From: Acidobacteriota bacterium
GTDB taxonomy: Bacteria > Acidobacteriota > Terriglobia > Versatilivoradales > Versatilivoraceae
Direction of reading: 5' to 3'
Length of the DNA stretch: 62,722 nt
Assembly (NCBI GenBank): GCA_022826755.1
Contig: JAJDUG010000038.1
Span: 1-62,722, forward strand
Part shown: positions 35,072 to 43,836 of the stretch, piece by piece
Position numbering within the stretch: the stretch's first letter is position 1
Layout: each line of letters opens with the position of its first letter
Translations under genes and position numbers: made by a program
The notes under the pieces: generated by a model
The model's input: the letters and a program-made list of their open reading frames with translations, nothing else
Databases searched by the model: none
What the model was told of the DNA's origin: nothing

Positions 35072-37774
35072 ATGAACATACATTCATGGCTGTCAACGTG
35101 GTCTTCCTGGCTGTGGCCTAACGTTTGGGCCCATCTTTGGGAGACCACCCTCTTTATTGGACTGCTGGCTCTGGCCGTCTGGTTTCTCAGGCGAGCGCCG
35201 GCAAGGGTCCGTTACTGGTTCTGGCTCCTGGCCGCAGTCAAGCTGCTCGTGCCCTCTCTACTGTTGGCATGGCTGGCATCGGAAATGACTCCTGGGCCAG
35301 GAGCTTCATCCCCTCCCCCGCTGGAACCATCAACCCACGGAGCTCCAGCTTCCGCCCTGGCCGTGCCCTCCTATGAACTTCTCAAGCCGTTGCTCCCCAG
35401 CCCGCCCGTTGCGGCCCAGCCTGTATCCGCTGCCGCCCACAACGAACTCTACTGGGCGCTCACGCTGGCTTGGCTCGCGGGGTTCGGGTTCTTTGTTGTT
35501 CGCTGGGTGAAAGGCTCTGTAAGTTTAGCCCGGGCTGTCAGGACCAGCCGCAGGATCGTCTCTTCCAGAGAAACGGAGATCCTGAAGCGAGTCCGCTCCT
35601 GGATTGGGTTGAAACAGGACGTTGACATCCTGGTTTCAGGCCATGTCACCGAAGCAGGACTTTGGGGTATTTGGAGACCCAAGGTCTTGCTTCCCGAAGG
35701 GGCCGCAAGCCGCTTGAGCGACGAGGAACTGGAAACGGTCATCCTCCACGAGCTGATTCATGTCCGGCGCAGAGACAACCTGGCTGTCGTGCTCCAAAAG
35801 GCCATTTTTGCTTTGCTGTGGTTTTGTCCCCTGGTGTGGCTCGTCGACAGGAAGTTGTTCGAGGAAAGAGAGCGGGCCTGCGATGAAGAGGTCGTGCGCC
35901 TCAGGCAATCCCCGGAAACCTACATCTCCGGTATTTTGAAGGTGGCCCGGGCCTGTGTGGAGCAGCGTTTGGTTGGAACGTCTTCCATTGGCGGTTCAAG
36001 CCTCAAAGGCCGGATAGTCCACCTCCTGTCAACCGGGCTCCCACGCAAGCTCGGCCTCCGGGAATGCGCCTTGATCATTGGATTTGTGGCGGGTCTGGCC
36101 ACTTTCTCCGTGGGCGTCGTCTATGTGAACCGCGACGCCTACGCTGCCTGGAGCTCACCGGCCAGTCAGGGGCCTGCGGACCGAAACCCCGGTGTGATCC
36201 AGGGACGGGTAATCGCTGAGGACGGGGGATCTCCGTTGGCTAGAGCGACTCTCTCGCTTCGCTCAAGGGCCGCAAGTCCCTACGATCCACCCCGAACCGT
36301 CCGGACCAATACGCAAGGAGAATACAGTTTCAGAGATCTTGAGGCCGGTCAGTATACCCTGAGGGCAACCCGACACGGCTACGTTCCCCGGAACTACGGC
36401 CAAAAGACCGCCTATAGTTTGAGAATAGACAGTGTCGGTACAGCGCTGACCGTCGGTCCCGGACAAGTCCTGGAGAACATTGACTTCCGTCTCATCCGCG
36501 GCGGCGTCGTGGAAGGCAGGGTGGTGGACCAGGACAAGGAACCTGTGGAGCGGGTTGCCGTCCGTTTGAGGGTTTATCGGAGCCTAGGAGGCAATGCCCG
36601 CCTGCTACCGTCCGGACAAGACGAGACCGATGATCGGGGGTACTTTCGCATCTTCGGTGTCCCTCCTGGCGACTACTACCTGAGGGTGTCCCCTCGTCCC
36701 TTGTTTGGAGACTCGCGAAGACCGATGCGGTCCTTCGCGCCGACCTACTATCCTGGAGTCCTGAGCGTCGAGGAAGCGGCCACCATCAAGATGACTGCAG
36801 GAAAAGAAGCGGGAGGCTTCAATATCACCGTGATCGAGGCTTCCAGTTTCAGCGTCAGCGGCCGGGTGCTGACGCCGGAAGGCAAGCCGGCTCACTCGGT
36901 TTGGATCGTTTCCATGAAGCAATCAGGCAAGGAACTCCCCACCGGGATGGGACGAAACACGAACACCGACCTGCAGGGCCAATTCAAGGTGTCGGGCCTT
37001 CTTCCCGGCGGACATCGTCTCTACGCCCGTTCCGGGAGCGGAGAGGGCCAGCAGCTGGCGACTGCGGACGTGGAGGTGGTGGACAAGGATCTGAGCGGCT
37101 TGACCCTGGTTCTTGCCAAGGGCGCCGAGATCACCGGCAGGATCGTCGTCGAAGGTGAAGCCTCCGCCGTGGATTGGCGCCGGATCTTCTTGGATATGTC
37201 CCCGTCCAAGGACAACCCCAATCGACTGTCCTTTGGTGGCACTAGAGCCTCTGTCGAACAGGATCTCACCTTCAGGATTGCGAACCATCCAGAGGGCTCC
37301 CATCACCTCATCGTCAGGCTCCCGCCGGGGAATCATTATGTCTCGTCGATCCGGCTCAAGGGTCAGGACATTGCGGATCACCCAATAGAGTTGAAAAGCA
37401 ATGACCAACTGGAGGGAGTGGCGATTTACATTGCATCGGACGGGGCTCAGCTCAGCGGCGTCGTCGAGCAGGCTGAGGGGCAGGAAGTGGTGGAAGGGGC
37501 AACCGTCCTGGCTTTTGCCACCGATCCGCAACACAGGGAATTCCCCTCGCGCTTCACGAAGACGACCCAAACGGACCAGAGCGGACAGTTTTCTCTGGAG
37601 GGACTGGCCCCCGGGAAATACCTGGTTTGCGCCCTGCTCGATCACCAAAGCGGAAATGAGTGGGATGCCGACTACCTGAAGGGCCTGGAAAAGGATTCAG
37701 AGGAGATCGATCTTTCATCCGGGCAGACTATAGAGAAATCGTTGGTGGCGTTGCCGGCACCGGAGACAAATTGA
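35072..37774 (+). CDS. BlaR1-like M56 metalloprotease with C-terminal carboxypeptidase-regulatory-like repeats
   Basis: The protein is 900 residues. Hydrophobic helices near residues 22-42, 49-68 and 125-146 precede the cytoplasmic M56 protease. Its zinc motif HELIH is at 226-230, with ERACDEEVV supplying the third ligand, and a further helix (CALIIGFVAGLATFSVGVVY) follows at about 332-353. The remaining 540 residues are repeated beta domains of carboxypeptidase-regulatory/Cna-B type (GVIQGRVIAEDGGSPLARAT, GVVEGRVVDQDKEPVERVAV, FSVSGRVLTPEGKPAHSVWI). They replace the beta-lactam sensor of BlaR1. Such fusions are frequent in Acidobacteriota. It probably senses an envelope ligand and inactivates the adjacent BlaI. 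Confidence 0.9.
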   Translation: MNIHSWLSTWSSWLWPNVWAHLWETTLFIGLLALAVWFLRRAPARVRYWFWLLAAVKLLVPSLLLAWLASEMTPGPGASSPPPLEPSTHGAPASALAVPSYELLKPLLPSPPVAAQPVSAAAHNELYWALTLAWLAGFGFFVVRWVKGSVSLARAVRTSRRIVSSRETEILKRVRSWIGLKQDVDILVSGHVTEAGLWGIWRPKVLLPEGAASRLSDEELETVILHELIHVRRRDNLAVVLQKAIFALLWFCPLVWLVDRKLFEERERACDEEVVRLRQSPETYISGILKVARACVEQRLVGTSSIGGSSLKGRIVHLLSTGLPRKLGLRECALIIGFVAGLATFSVGVVYVNRDAYAAWSSPASQGPADRNPGVIQGRVIAEDGGSPLARATLSLRSRAASPYDPPRTVRTNTQGEYSFRDLEAGQYTLRATRHGYVPRNYGQKTAYSLRIDSVGTALTVGPGQVLENIDFRLIRGGVVEGRVVDQDKEPVERVAVRLRVYRSLGGNARLLPSGQDETDDRGYFRIFGVPPGDYYLRVSPRPLFGDSRRPMRSFAPTYYPGVLSVEEAATIKMTAGKEAGGFNITVIEASSFSVSGRVLTPEGKPAHSVWIVSMKQSGKELPTGMGRNTNTDLQGQFKVSGLLPGGHRLYARSGSGEGQQLATADVEVVDKDLSGLTLVLAKGAEITGRIVVEGEASAVDWRRIFLDMSPSKDNPNRLSFGGTRASVEQDLTFRIANHPEGSHHLIVRLPPGNHYVSSIRLKGQDIADHPIELKSNDQLEGVAIYIASDGAQLSGVVEQAEGQEVVEGATVLAFATDPQHREFPSRFTKTTQTDQSGQFSLEGLAPGKYLVCALLDHQSGNEWDADYLKGLEKDSEEIDLSSGQTIEKSLVALPAPETN

Positions 37775-37789
37775 GCTTAAGCAAGGTGC

Positions 37790-39058
37790 ATGCGATTAAT
37801 GTCTGTTGTTTCCACGACATCAAATGGAAGTAGACCCTGTGGAAGTAATGGGACCGGACCGCATCGAGGACGGCGAGCAAGTCTCCTGCCGCGCTCAGTC
37901 GTTCTTTGGCTTTTGATTGTGGCTGTTGCTCCTATGGCAGCGTACGTCGCAGCATCTCCCAAGCCCTCCAACGCTTGGGCTGAGCCAAAATCGGGTTGGC
38001 TCTACGTTCTGGATCCGAGAGTTGCGAGTGGGAAGTCCATGGTGTGGCTGGTAGATCCAAGAGAGGGGATCAAAGGAAGACTGGAAGCCGGCTACGCTCC
38101 GTTCTTTGCTCTGTCTCCCGATGGGACCCGTCTCTATGTTTCGTCGCAACCCCCCGGTGCTCCCGGCTCGGGTGTGTCCTCCGACGAGCTCTGGACAATC
38201 GATACTGCAACCGGGGATGTGCTTCAGCAAGTCAAGCTTTCCGATAGGGTTACTTACACGTTGCCCGCACCCGGGGGACTGGCGGTGTCGCCGGATGGCC
38301 GTTATGTCTATGTAGCCAAAAGCCGCACGATTCGTCCAGGTGTGCACGAGCAGGCAATACAAACCTTTGACACCATCAGGAAAAGATTCTTGTCGGAAGA
38401 GGCTGTGTTGCCACGTTGCGGTTTCCCCGAGATCGTTCCGGTCTCCGGGACATGGCAGTTGGTCGTGATGTGCGGCTCCAGGGGAGCCCGTTGCATCAAC
38501 CTGGCTTCCGATGGTTCTGTGAAGCAATCTCAGTTTGTGGAGGTGCCGATCAGCTTATCCGCAGTTACGTCAGGCAGGAGGGTATTGAAGAGACCCCTGG
38601 CGCAGACCTCGCCTTCAGCCGACGCTCGGAAACTCGGACTGATTATGAACAACGGAGAGATATTCGAGGCGGAGATTGGAGACAGTCCGTTTCGGATCAA
38701 TCCAACGCTGGCTCCTCCATTGGATCCGCCGCACACAGTACTTCAGGTCGGGGGTTCACGCCGTTCCCCCAACGGCGCCAAAGCATTCGTCAGCTGCGCC
38801 TCGAAGGAGCTTGTACACACGTCGCTCACAGCCGATGAGATCCACATCTATGACACCACAAACTCTTGGACCCGTGAGGCGATTATCAGGACCCCAGTCC
38901 CGTGTAGCGACCTAGTGTTGAGTGGCGACGGCCGGTATGTCTATGGCATCAGCCCGCAGACGAGGACCCTGCTGACAATTAATTTAGGCACCGGACAAGT
39001 GGAAACGAGCGTTGGAGGAATCGGAGTACAACCCAGGCTCCTGGCCATTGCACCATAA
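37790..39058 (+). CDS. Exported beta-propeller (YVTN-like) protein
   Basis: A 422-residue protein with an N-terminal basic stretch and membrane or signal segment (SVVLWLLIVAVAPMAAYVAA). Propeller blades follow (SPDGTRLYVSSQPPG, AVSPDGRYVYVAKSRT, LVLSGDGRYVYGISPQ). The fold is like YVTN/methylamine-dehydrogenase heavy chain propellers, but no enzyme activity can be assigned. It starts 15 bp after the M56 gene, probably in the same operon, so it may be the regulated or ligand-binding output. Confidence 0.75.
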   Translation: MRLMSVVSTTSNGSRPCGSNGTGPHRGRRASLLPRSVVLWLLIVAVAPMAAYVAASPKPSNAWAEPKSGWLYVLDPRVASGKSMVWLVDPREGIKGRLEAGYAPFFALSPDGTRLYVSSQPPGAPGSGVSSDELWTIDTATGDVLQQVKLSDRVTYTLPAPGGLAVSPDGRYVYVAKSRTIRPGVHEQAIQTFDTIRKRFLSEEAVLPRCGFPEIVPVSGTWQLVVMCGSRGARCINLASDGSVKQSQFVEVPISLSAVTSGRRVLKRPLAQTSPSADARKLGLIMNNGEIFEAEIGDSPFRINPTLAPPLDPPHTVLQVGGSRRSPNGAKAFVSCASKELVHTSLTADEIHIYDTTNSWTREAIIRTPVPCSDLVLSGDGRYVYGISPQTRTLLTINLGTGQVETSVGGIGVQPRLLAIAP

Positions 39059-39302
39059 TCTATCGCACACCAACCAGAACATTTCGACACACCAGTGCAT
39101 CGCCGCTTTCCCAGTTAACCTCCGACTTGCGGATAGGCTTCAATCATCTTCCCTTCGACTCCAGGTCATTTCGCCGCAACGAACAGGCGATGGATTCTCC
39201 CCTGGTTGACATTCTGGCCGTTATCGGCCCCCTGGAGCCTGGCGCCGGCGGGCCTCGATCTTCTTGCGAAGCTCGGTGGTTAGCTGCAGGGTTGATATCC
39301 TC
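39059..39302. other. Intergenic region, no gene
   Basis: No supportable gene. A 29-codon minus-strand frame begins in the repeat (MRARISTLQLTTELRKKIEA) and stops near 39230; it could be a remnant of a larger gene or chance. Confidence 0.3.
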
Positions 39303-39544
39303 GCCCGCATTTCTCACCAGGGGGCATGATCATGGCGCAGGATTTTTTTCTCCAGGGCGTGCTCGCGACCGAAGAGCGTAGCGGTTTCTACGGTCGAGGG
39401 AGCCTGTGCGCGCTGGAGGAAAAAAGACCAGCCAGGGCATGCCCAGCACCGTCTGTTTTGTTGCCATCCCCCAAAAGGACCCATAACGGTTTGAAACTAC
39501 ACAGTCTCTACCAATACAGGTGCGTCCTGGTGAGAAATGCGGGC
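39303..39544. repeat. Putative miniature element with perfect 19-bp terminal inverted repeats
   Basis: The left end gcccgcatttctcaccagg (39303-39321) is the exact reverse complement of the right end (39526-39544). The 242-bp unit contains no transposase; a 73-codon frame inside has no recognisable family. The right end with flank recurs at 161-187 and the left end with flank, at 29 of 33 positions, at 25205-25237. No target duplication is evident, so transposition is a hypothesis. Confidence 0.55.
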
Positions 39545-39584
39545 TAGTGCCGCCGCGGCTTCACCGCTCTCAAGCAAGCCGGCT

Positions 39585-40055
39585 TCAGGGGTTCAACCTC
39601 CAGATGCCGTAGTTCAGGTAGGTGGCGTAACCCACCCAGGCGAGGTAGGGCAGCAGAAGCAGAGCCGCCGCCAGGCTGTGGGATTTGAAGGCCAGGAAGG
39701 TGATCAGGACCGCGACCCAGAGCAGCAGGATCTCAACCAGGGCGGCGCCGGGCTGTCGCATTCCGAAAAAGAGGAAGGACCAGGCGATGTTCAGCAGCAA
39801 CTGCAGCCCGAACAGGACAAGGGCCAGCCGGGCCCCGTCGAACCCCGACCGGGCCCAGACCTGCCAGGCCGCCACCGCCATCAGCACGAAAAGAGCGGTC
39901 CAGACCGGTCCGAAGACGCTGTCCGGAGGCGTCCCGGGCGGCTTGATGAGGCCGGGATACCAGTCTTTGACCGATTCCGCCGTCGCCAGCGAGCCGAGAT
40001 AGCCGGCTCCCAGACACACCAGGAGCAGCGCAGCCAGGACACCCAGAGATTGCAT
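39585..40055 (-). CDS. TspO/MBR-family membrane protein
   Basis: A 156-residue, five-helix tryptophan-rich sensory protein: LIKPPGTPPDSVFGPVWTAL, LNIAWSFLFFGMRQPG, and WVGYATYLNYGIWRLNP. TspO proteins bind porphyrins and related tetrapyrroles and function in stress or light-oxygen signalling. It starts 3 bp beyond the stop of the SDR/DUF2867 gene, so the two are cotranscribed. Confidence 0.92.
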   Translation of the reverse strand: MQSLGVLAALLLVCLGAGYLGSLATAESVKDWYPGLIKPPGTPPDSVFGPVWTALFVLMAVAAWQVWARSGFDGARLALVLFGLQLLLNIAWSFLFFGMRQPGAALVEILLLWVAVLITFLAFKSHSLAAALLLLPYLAWVGYATYLNYGIWRLNP

Positions 40056-40058
40056 CGG

Positions 40059-41537
40059 TTAAACCTCCTCGCGGCATGGCGCCGCTGCCCGCCGCCCAGC
40101 CGAGAGCCGGGCGATGCGTCCGAGCATGCGCTCGAAGATCAGCCGGTGGAGAGGGTAGAGCCCGTACCAGTAGGCCAGGCCCGCCAGCCCCAGGGGTTCG
40201 AACTCCGCCGTCTGGCGGATGACGCAGCCGGACCCGGAGGACTCCACCTCGAACTGCAGCCAGGCTCGACCGGGCAGCCGCATTTCCGCCGACAGCCGCA
40301 GCAGCCGATCGGGCTGGTAGGCCTCAACCCGCCAGAAGTCGATGGTCTCCCCCACCGCCGGACGCTCCGGATCCCTACGGCCGCGCCTCAGGCCCGGCCC
40401 GCCGGCCACCAGATCCAGCCATCCCCGCAGCCTCCAGAGCCAGTTGAAGGCGTACCATCCGGCTTCTCCTCCAATCTTGCGGATCGGTGCAAAGGCGGCG
40501 CCGGCTCCGACTTCGACTCTTCGCACCCGGGAGTCGACCAACCGGGCGCCGTAGCGCACGCCGGCCATTCCTCGGACTGTCCCGGACGAGGAGAGGGCGT
40601 CGGACCAGCGGGTCTGGGCGAATTGACGATCTTCGTTCACCAGGGCGCGGGCAATCGCATCCCGGAGCGAGCGCGGCCGGATGTCGAACCGGTCGAGCGC
40701 CTCCGGCTTCTTGACGACCGTCTCGTTTCTGAGGCTGTCCACCAGCTTGCGTCCCACGCGGGCATAGAGCGGGGTGACCAGGCCGAGCCAAAGGCCTGAC
40801 AGCCGCGGGGACAGAAAGGGAACCGGTATCATCACACGGCGGAGTCCGCGCTGCCGGGCGTATTCCTTCATGATGTCGGCGTAGGAGCCCCGGTTCCGCC
40901 CGCCGATCTCGAAGACGCGACTCTCGGCGCTGGGAAGCTCCAGCGCAGCCGCCAGGTATGCGATCACATCCTCGACGGCGATTGGCTGAGACTGCGTTCG
41001 CACCCATTGCGGCGTGATCATCACCGGCAGCCGGTCCACCAGGGCGCGAATCATCTCAAACGACAGGCTGCCCGATCCAATAATGATGGAGGCGCGAAAC
41101 TCGATCGTGGGAACGCCGGAGTGCCTGAGGATGCGACCCACCTCCTGCCGGCTGGACAGGTGGCTGGAAAGATCTTCCGGGCCGCCCAGTCCTCCCAGGT
41201 AAACGATCCTCCCCACCCCAGCCCCGCGGGCCGCCTCCGCGAAGGCTCTGGCGGCCAGGCGGTCTTCTTCGGCGAAGCTGCCCCCGGACGCCATGGAATG
41301 GACCAGGTAATAGGCCGTCGAGACGCCTCGCATGGCGGCCGGAAGCGTCTCCGGCCGCGTCAGGTCCCCCCCCACCACCTCGGTGCCGGGGTCGACCCGC
41401 CTCCGGAGAAAATCCGGTCGCCGCGCCAGGCAGCGAACCGATCGGGACTCCTGCCCGAGCCTCGCCAACAGCCTGCCGCCGATGTATCCGGTGGCCCCCG
41501 TAACCAGTATCCGTCCTCCGGATTCTACCGAACGCAA
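40059..41537 (-). CDS. NAD(P)-binding SDR fused to DUF2867
   Basis: A 492-residue protein. The N-terminal atypical SDR has ILVTGATGYIGGRLLARL, DLTRPETLPAAMRGVSTAYY and VGRIVYLGGLGG. The C-terminal about 160 residues match DUF2867 (GETIDFWRVEAYQPDRLLRL, MRLPGRAWLQFEVE, LAYWYGLYPLHRLIFERML). The combination is common and often found with TspO, SRPBCC and photolyase genes. The reaction is unknown. It leads the TspO gene with only 3 bp between them. Confidence 0.88.
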   Translation of the reverse strand: MRSVESGGRILVTGATGYIGGRLLARLGQESRSVRCLARRPDFLRRRVDPGTEVVGGDLTRPETLPAAMRGVSTAYYLVHSMASGGSFAEEDRLAARAFAEAARGAGVGRIVYLGGLGGPEDLSSHLSSRQEVGRILRHSGVPTIEFRASIIIGSGSLSFEMIRALVDRLPVMITPQWVRTQSQPIAVEDVIAYLAAALELPSAESRVFEIGGRNRGSYADIMKEYARQRGLRRVMIPVPFLSPRLSGLWLGLVTPLYARVGRKLVDSLRNETVVKKPEALDRFDIRPRSLRDAIARALVNEDRQFAQTRWSDALSSSGTVRGMAGVRYGARLVDSRVRRVEVGAGAAFAPIRKIGGEAGWYAFNWLWRLRGWLDLVAGGPGLRRGRRDPERPAVGETIDFWRVEAYQPDRLLRLSAEMRLPGRAWLQFEVESSGSGCVIRQTAEFEPLGLAGLAYWYGLYPLHRLIFERMLGRIARLSAGRRAAAPCREEV

Positions 41538-41580
41538 TCCTGGCTCCCCGACTCGAACAACGGCGATTTCAGTTGCTGCC

Positions 41581-42051
41581 TTATTGTTTGCAAGGCACTC
41601 CCTTCGATTCCGGAAACCGCTCCATCAGCCGTTCCCGGCGATAGCGGAAGATTCGGGACAGATCCGGCGCCACCAGCCACCGGTCGACCAGCCGGCCTCC
41701 CCAGACCGCGTACCGCACATGATCCTCCACCAGCGTGCCGCCCTCCACCGCGCGGAAGCGGTGCTGGTGAGTCCACCGGCGGTAGGGACCCCGGACCTGC
41801 TCGTCCACAAAGAAACCGGGAGGATTCCAGGCGGTGATGCGGCTTCGCCACCGCAGGGGAATTCCCCGGAGCCGGAGCCGGTAGTCGATTTCCGTGCCTC
41901 GCTGCATGGCAGTCGGTGCGGGATCGAGGATTTGAAAGTGCAGCCAGGGCGGCGTGAGCAGATCCAGGTTCCGCGCGTCCGCGAAGAAGGGGAAAATCTC
42001 CTCCGGCGTGCGCCGGATCAGGACTGCGCTGTGCAATTCGAAGGTTCTCAC
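41581..42051 (-). CDS. SRPBCC-family (START-like) protein
   Basis: A 156-residue protein starting at GTG 42051, with FELHSAVLIRRTPEEIFPFF, LTPPWLHFQIL, DEQVRGPYRRWTHQHRFRAV and VEDHVRYAVWGG. These are typical of cyclase/dehydrase-like SRPBCC proteins, which bind hydrophobic ligands. It lies 44 bp upstream of the SDR/DUF2867 gene and 5' in the same presumed operon with TspO. Upstream in-frame codons are repeat-rich and non-conserved, hence this start. Confidence 0.85.
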   Translation of the reverse strand: MRTFELHSAVLIRRTPEEIFPFFADARNLDLLTPPWLHFQILDPAPTAMQRGTEIDYRLRLRGIPLRWRSRITAWNPPGFFVDEQVRGPYRRWTHQHRFRAVEGGTLVEDHVRYAVWGGRLVDRWLVAPDLSRIFRYRRERLMERFPESKGVPCKQ

Positions 42052-42146
42052 GCCGCTCGTCCCCGGTTCGGAAATGCAGTGGGACACGAAGTTGCACTTC
42101 GGGATTCCAACGTCTGGTCTCGGCGTCCGGCACCGGTAGACTTTTC

Positions 42147-42233
42147 GATCAACATCGATGCACAGGATCAACAGGATTTATTGTTGATGGCCTGGATTCG
42201 TGTCCTTTCGTGTCCATTCGTGGTTCGTCTTTA
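42147..42233. repeat. Dispersed repeat: acaggatcaacagg and cgtgtcctttcgtgtcc motifs
   Basis: This stretch joins atcgatgcacaggatcaaca to a cgtgtcc/ttcgtgg-type sequence. The second part is related in reverse complement to 27471-27499. Similar intergenic phrases are familiar from several bacterial phyla. No gene is here. Confidence 0.45.
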
Positions 42234-42294
42234 TTGGCGATCAGCCGTTTGTCCTGGAATGATCCGCGTGGCAGGTCGGGAGGCGCGAAACCGA

Positions 42295-43836
42295 TCAGGA
42301 ATCGCTCCCCTCGCCACCTTTGGCCGGAGACGATAGCCCAACGGCCTCCAGGAGAAAGCGGGCGGCCTGGGCGGGAGACTCTCCGTCCACGTCCACCCGC
42401 TTGTTGGCGGCTCTCATGGTTTCATCATCGATGATCCCGTCAAAAACCTCCAGCGCACTCACCAGCTCGGCCCGCCGGGCGGCCGCGGGCGAAAGCACCA
42501 GCACGGCGTCATAGGGCGGCAGCGCCTGTAGCGGATCGGCCAGCACCGCCAGATCGTACTCGATGATGCGGCCGTCGGTGGTATAGGCGGAGATGACATC
42601 CACCACTCCCTCGCGGGCGGCGGCGTACATGAGACTGGGATCGAAGGTCCGCTTCTCCTTGAAGTCAAGACGGTAAGCGTCTCGCAGCGCTGCCCATTCG
42701 GGCCGCACGAAGAACTCGAAGTCGGACCCGATCGTCATTTGAGGGGCGTGCCTGGTCAGGTCCTGTATGGAGGCAAGCTTCAACGTCTCCGCCCTGTGTC
42801 TGGCGACTGCCAGGCCGTAGTTGTTCTCGAACCCCAGCGCCCCCAGGACCCGGACCTGGTGTTCCCGCTGGAGCCAGTCCTTCATCTGGTCCAGCAGATC
42901 CCTCCGTGGGGGCAGGTCCTGCCGCTTCATGACGTTGGCCCAGATGGTTCCCGAGTAGTCCACGTAGCAATCGATGTGCCCGGCGGTCAGGGCGTCGAAC
43001 ACGATCATGGAGCCCATGCTGGATCGGTTCTCCACTCGAAGGCCGGCTTGGGTCAATCTCCGGGTCAGGGCTTCCGCCAGGATGTACTGCTCGGTGAAGG
43101 GTTTGGCCCCGACCACCACCTGGGAGGATCCCTTCGCGGTGGGAATCTGCAGAGTCAGGGTCGAGAGCAGGATGAACAGCAGACCGGCCCCCGCCAGCCA
43201 ACCCTTGGTTCGGCTGCGGCCGGCCACGGCCAGTTCCCCCAGACGAATGAGCTGGTCCAGCACGATCGCCAGGGCGGCCGCGGCCGCGCAGCCGACCAGG
43301 ACCGCGGTGGAGTTCTGGGTCTGCAGGCCGCTGAAGATATAGTTGCCCAGGCTGGTGGCGCCGACCGGAGTGGAAAGGGTGGCCGATCCCACCACCCAGA
43401 CCGTGGCCGTGCGGATGCCGGCGATGATCACCGGGGCCGCCAGCGGCAGCTCCACCCGGAAGAGTCTCTGGCGGGAGGTCATGCCCAGGCCCTCGGCGGC
43501 TTCCAGGATCTCCGGGGCCACCCCCATGATACCGGTGACGGTATTGCGCAGGATCGGCAGCATGCTGTAGAGCAGCAGGGCGATGAAGGCGGGCAGAAAG
43601 CCGATCCGGCCCAGCAGGGGAACCATCAGGGCCAGCAGGGCCAGCCCGGGGATAGTCTGGGCCACGCTGGCAACCGTGAGCACCGGCCATTGCAGCGATT
43701 TTACCCGGGTCACCAATATGGCCAGGGGCAGGCACAGGGCGATTCCGCTGGACAGGGCCACCAGGGTCAGGGCCAGGTGATGCCCCAGGTAGTCGGGAAG
43801 GAGCCTCAACTGGTCCGCCAGCGCCGTCTCGGTCAT
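42295..43836 (-). CDS. Glycine betaine/choline-type ABC transporter, permease fused to substrate-binding protein
   Basis: The protein is 513 residues. Residues 1-235 form a permease with five or six helices and the coupling segment (EILEAAEGLGMTSRQRLFRVELPLAAPVII). After a further helix near 238-255, residues 260-500 are an OpuAC/ProX-type binding domain (VVVGAKPFTEQYILAEALTR, CYVDYSGTIWANVMKRQDLP, TIGSDFEFFVRPEWAALRD, VDVISAYTTDGRI). Fused OpuC-like transporters import quaternary amines for osmoprotection. The start overlaps the stop of the ATPase gene by 4 bp. Ligand is inferred from family. Confidence 0.9.
   Translation of the reverse strand: MTETALADQLRLLPDYLGHHLALTLVALSSGIALCLPLAILVTRVKSLQWPVLTVASVAQTIPGLALLALMVPLLGRIGFLPAFIALLLYSMLPILRNTVTGIMGVAPEILEAAEGLGMTSRQRLFRVELPLAAPVIIAGIRTATVWVVGSATLSTPVGATSLGNYIFSGLQTQNSTAVLVGCAAAAALAIVLDQLIRLGELAVAGRSRTKGWLAGAGLLFILLSTLTLQIPTAKGSSQVVVGAKPFTEQYILAEALTRRLTQAGLRVENRSSMGSMIVFDALTAGHIDCYVDYSGTIWANVMKRQDLPPRRDLLDQMKDWLQREHQVRVLGALGFENNYGLAVARHRAETLKLASIQDLTRHAPQMTIGSDFEFFVRPEWAALRDAYRLDFKEKRTFDPSLMYAAAREGVVDVISAYTTDGRIIEYDLAVLADPLQALPPYDAVLVLSPAAARRAELVSALEVFDGIIDDETMRAANKRVDVDGESPAQAARFLLEAVGLSSPAKGGEGSDS

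Noticed and set aside
39326-39547. 73-codon frame inside the inverted-repeat unit as a transposase or small protein gene
   Set aside because: No recognisable motif and low-complexity codon use; it simply runs between the repeats.
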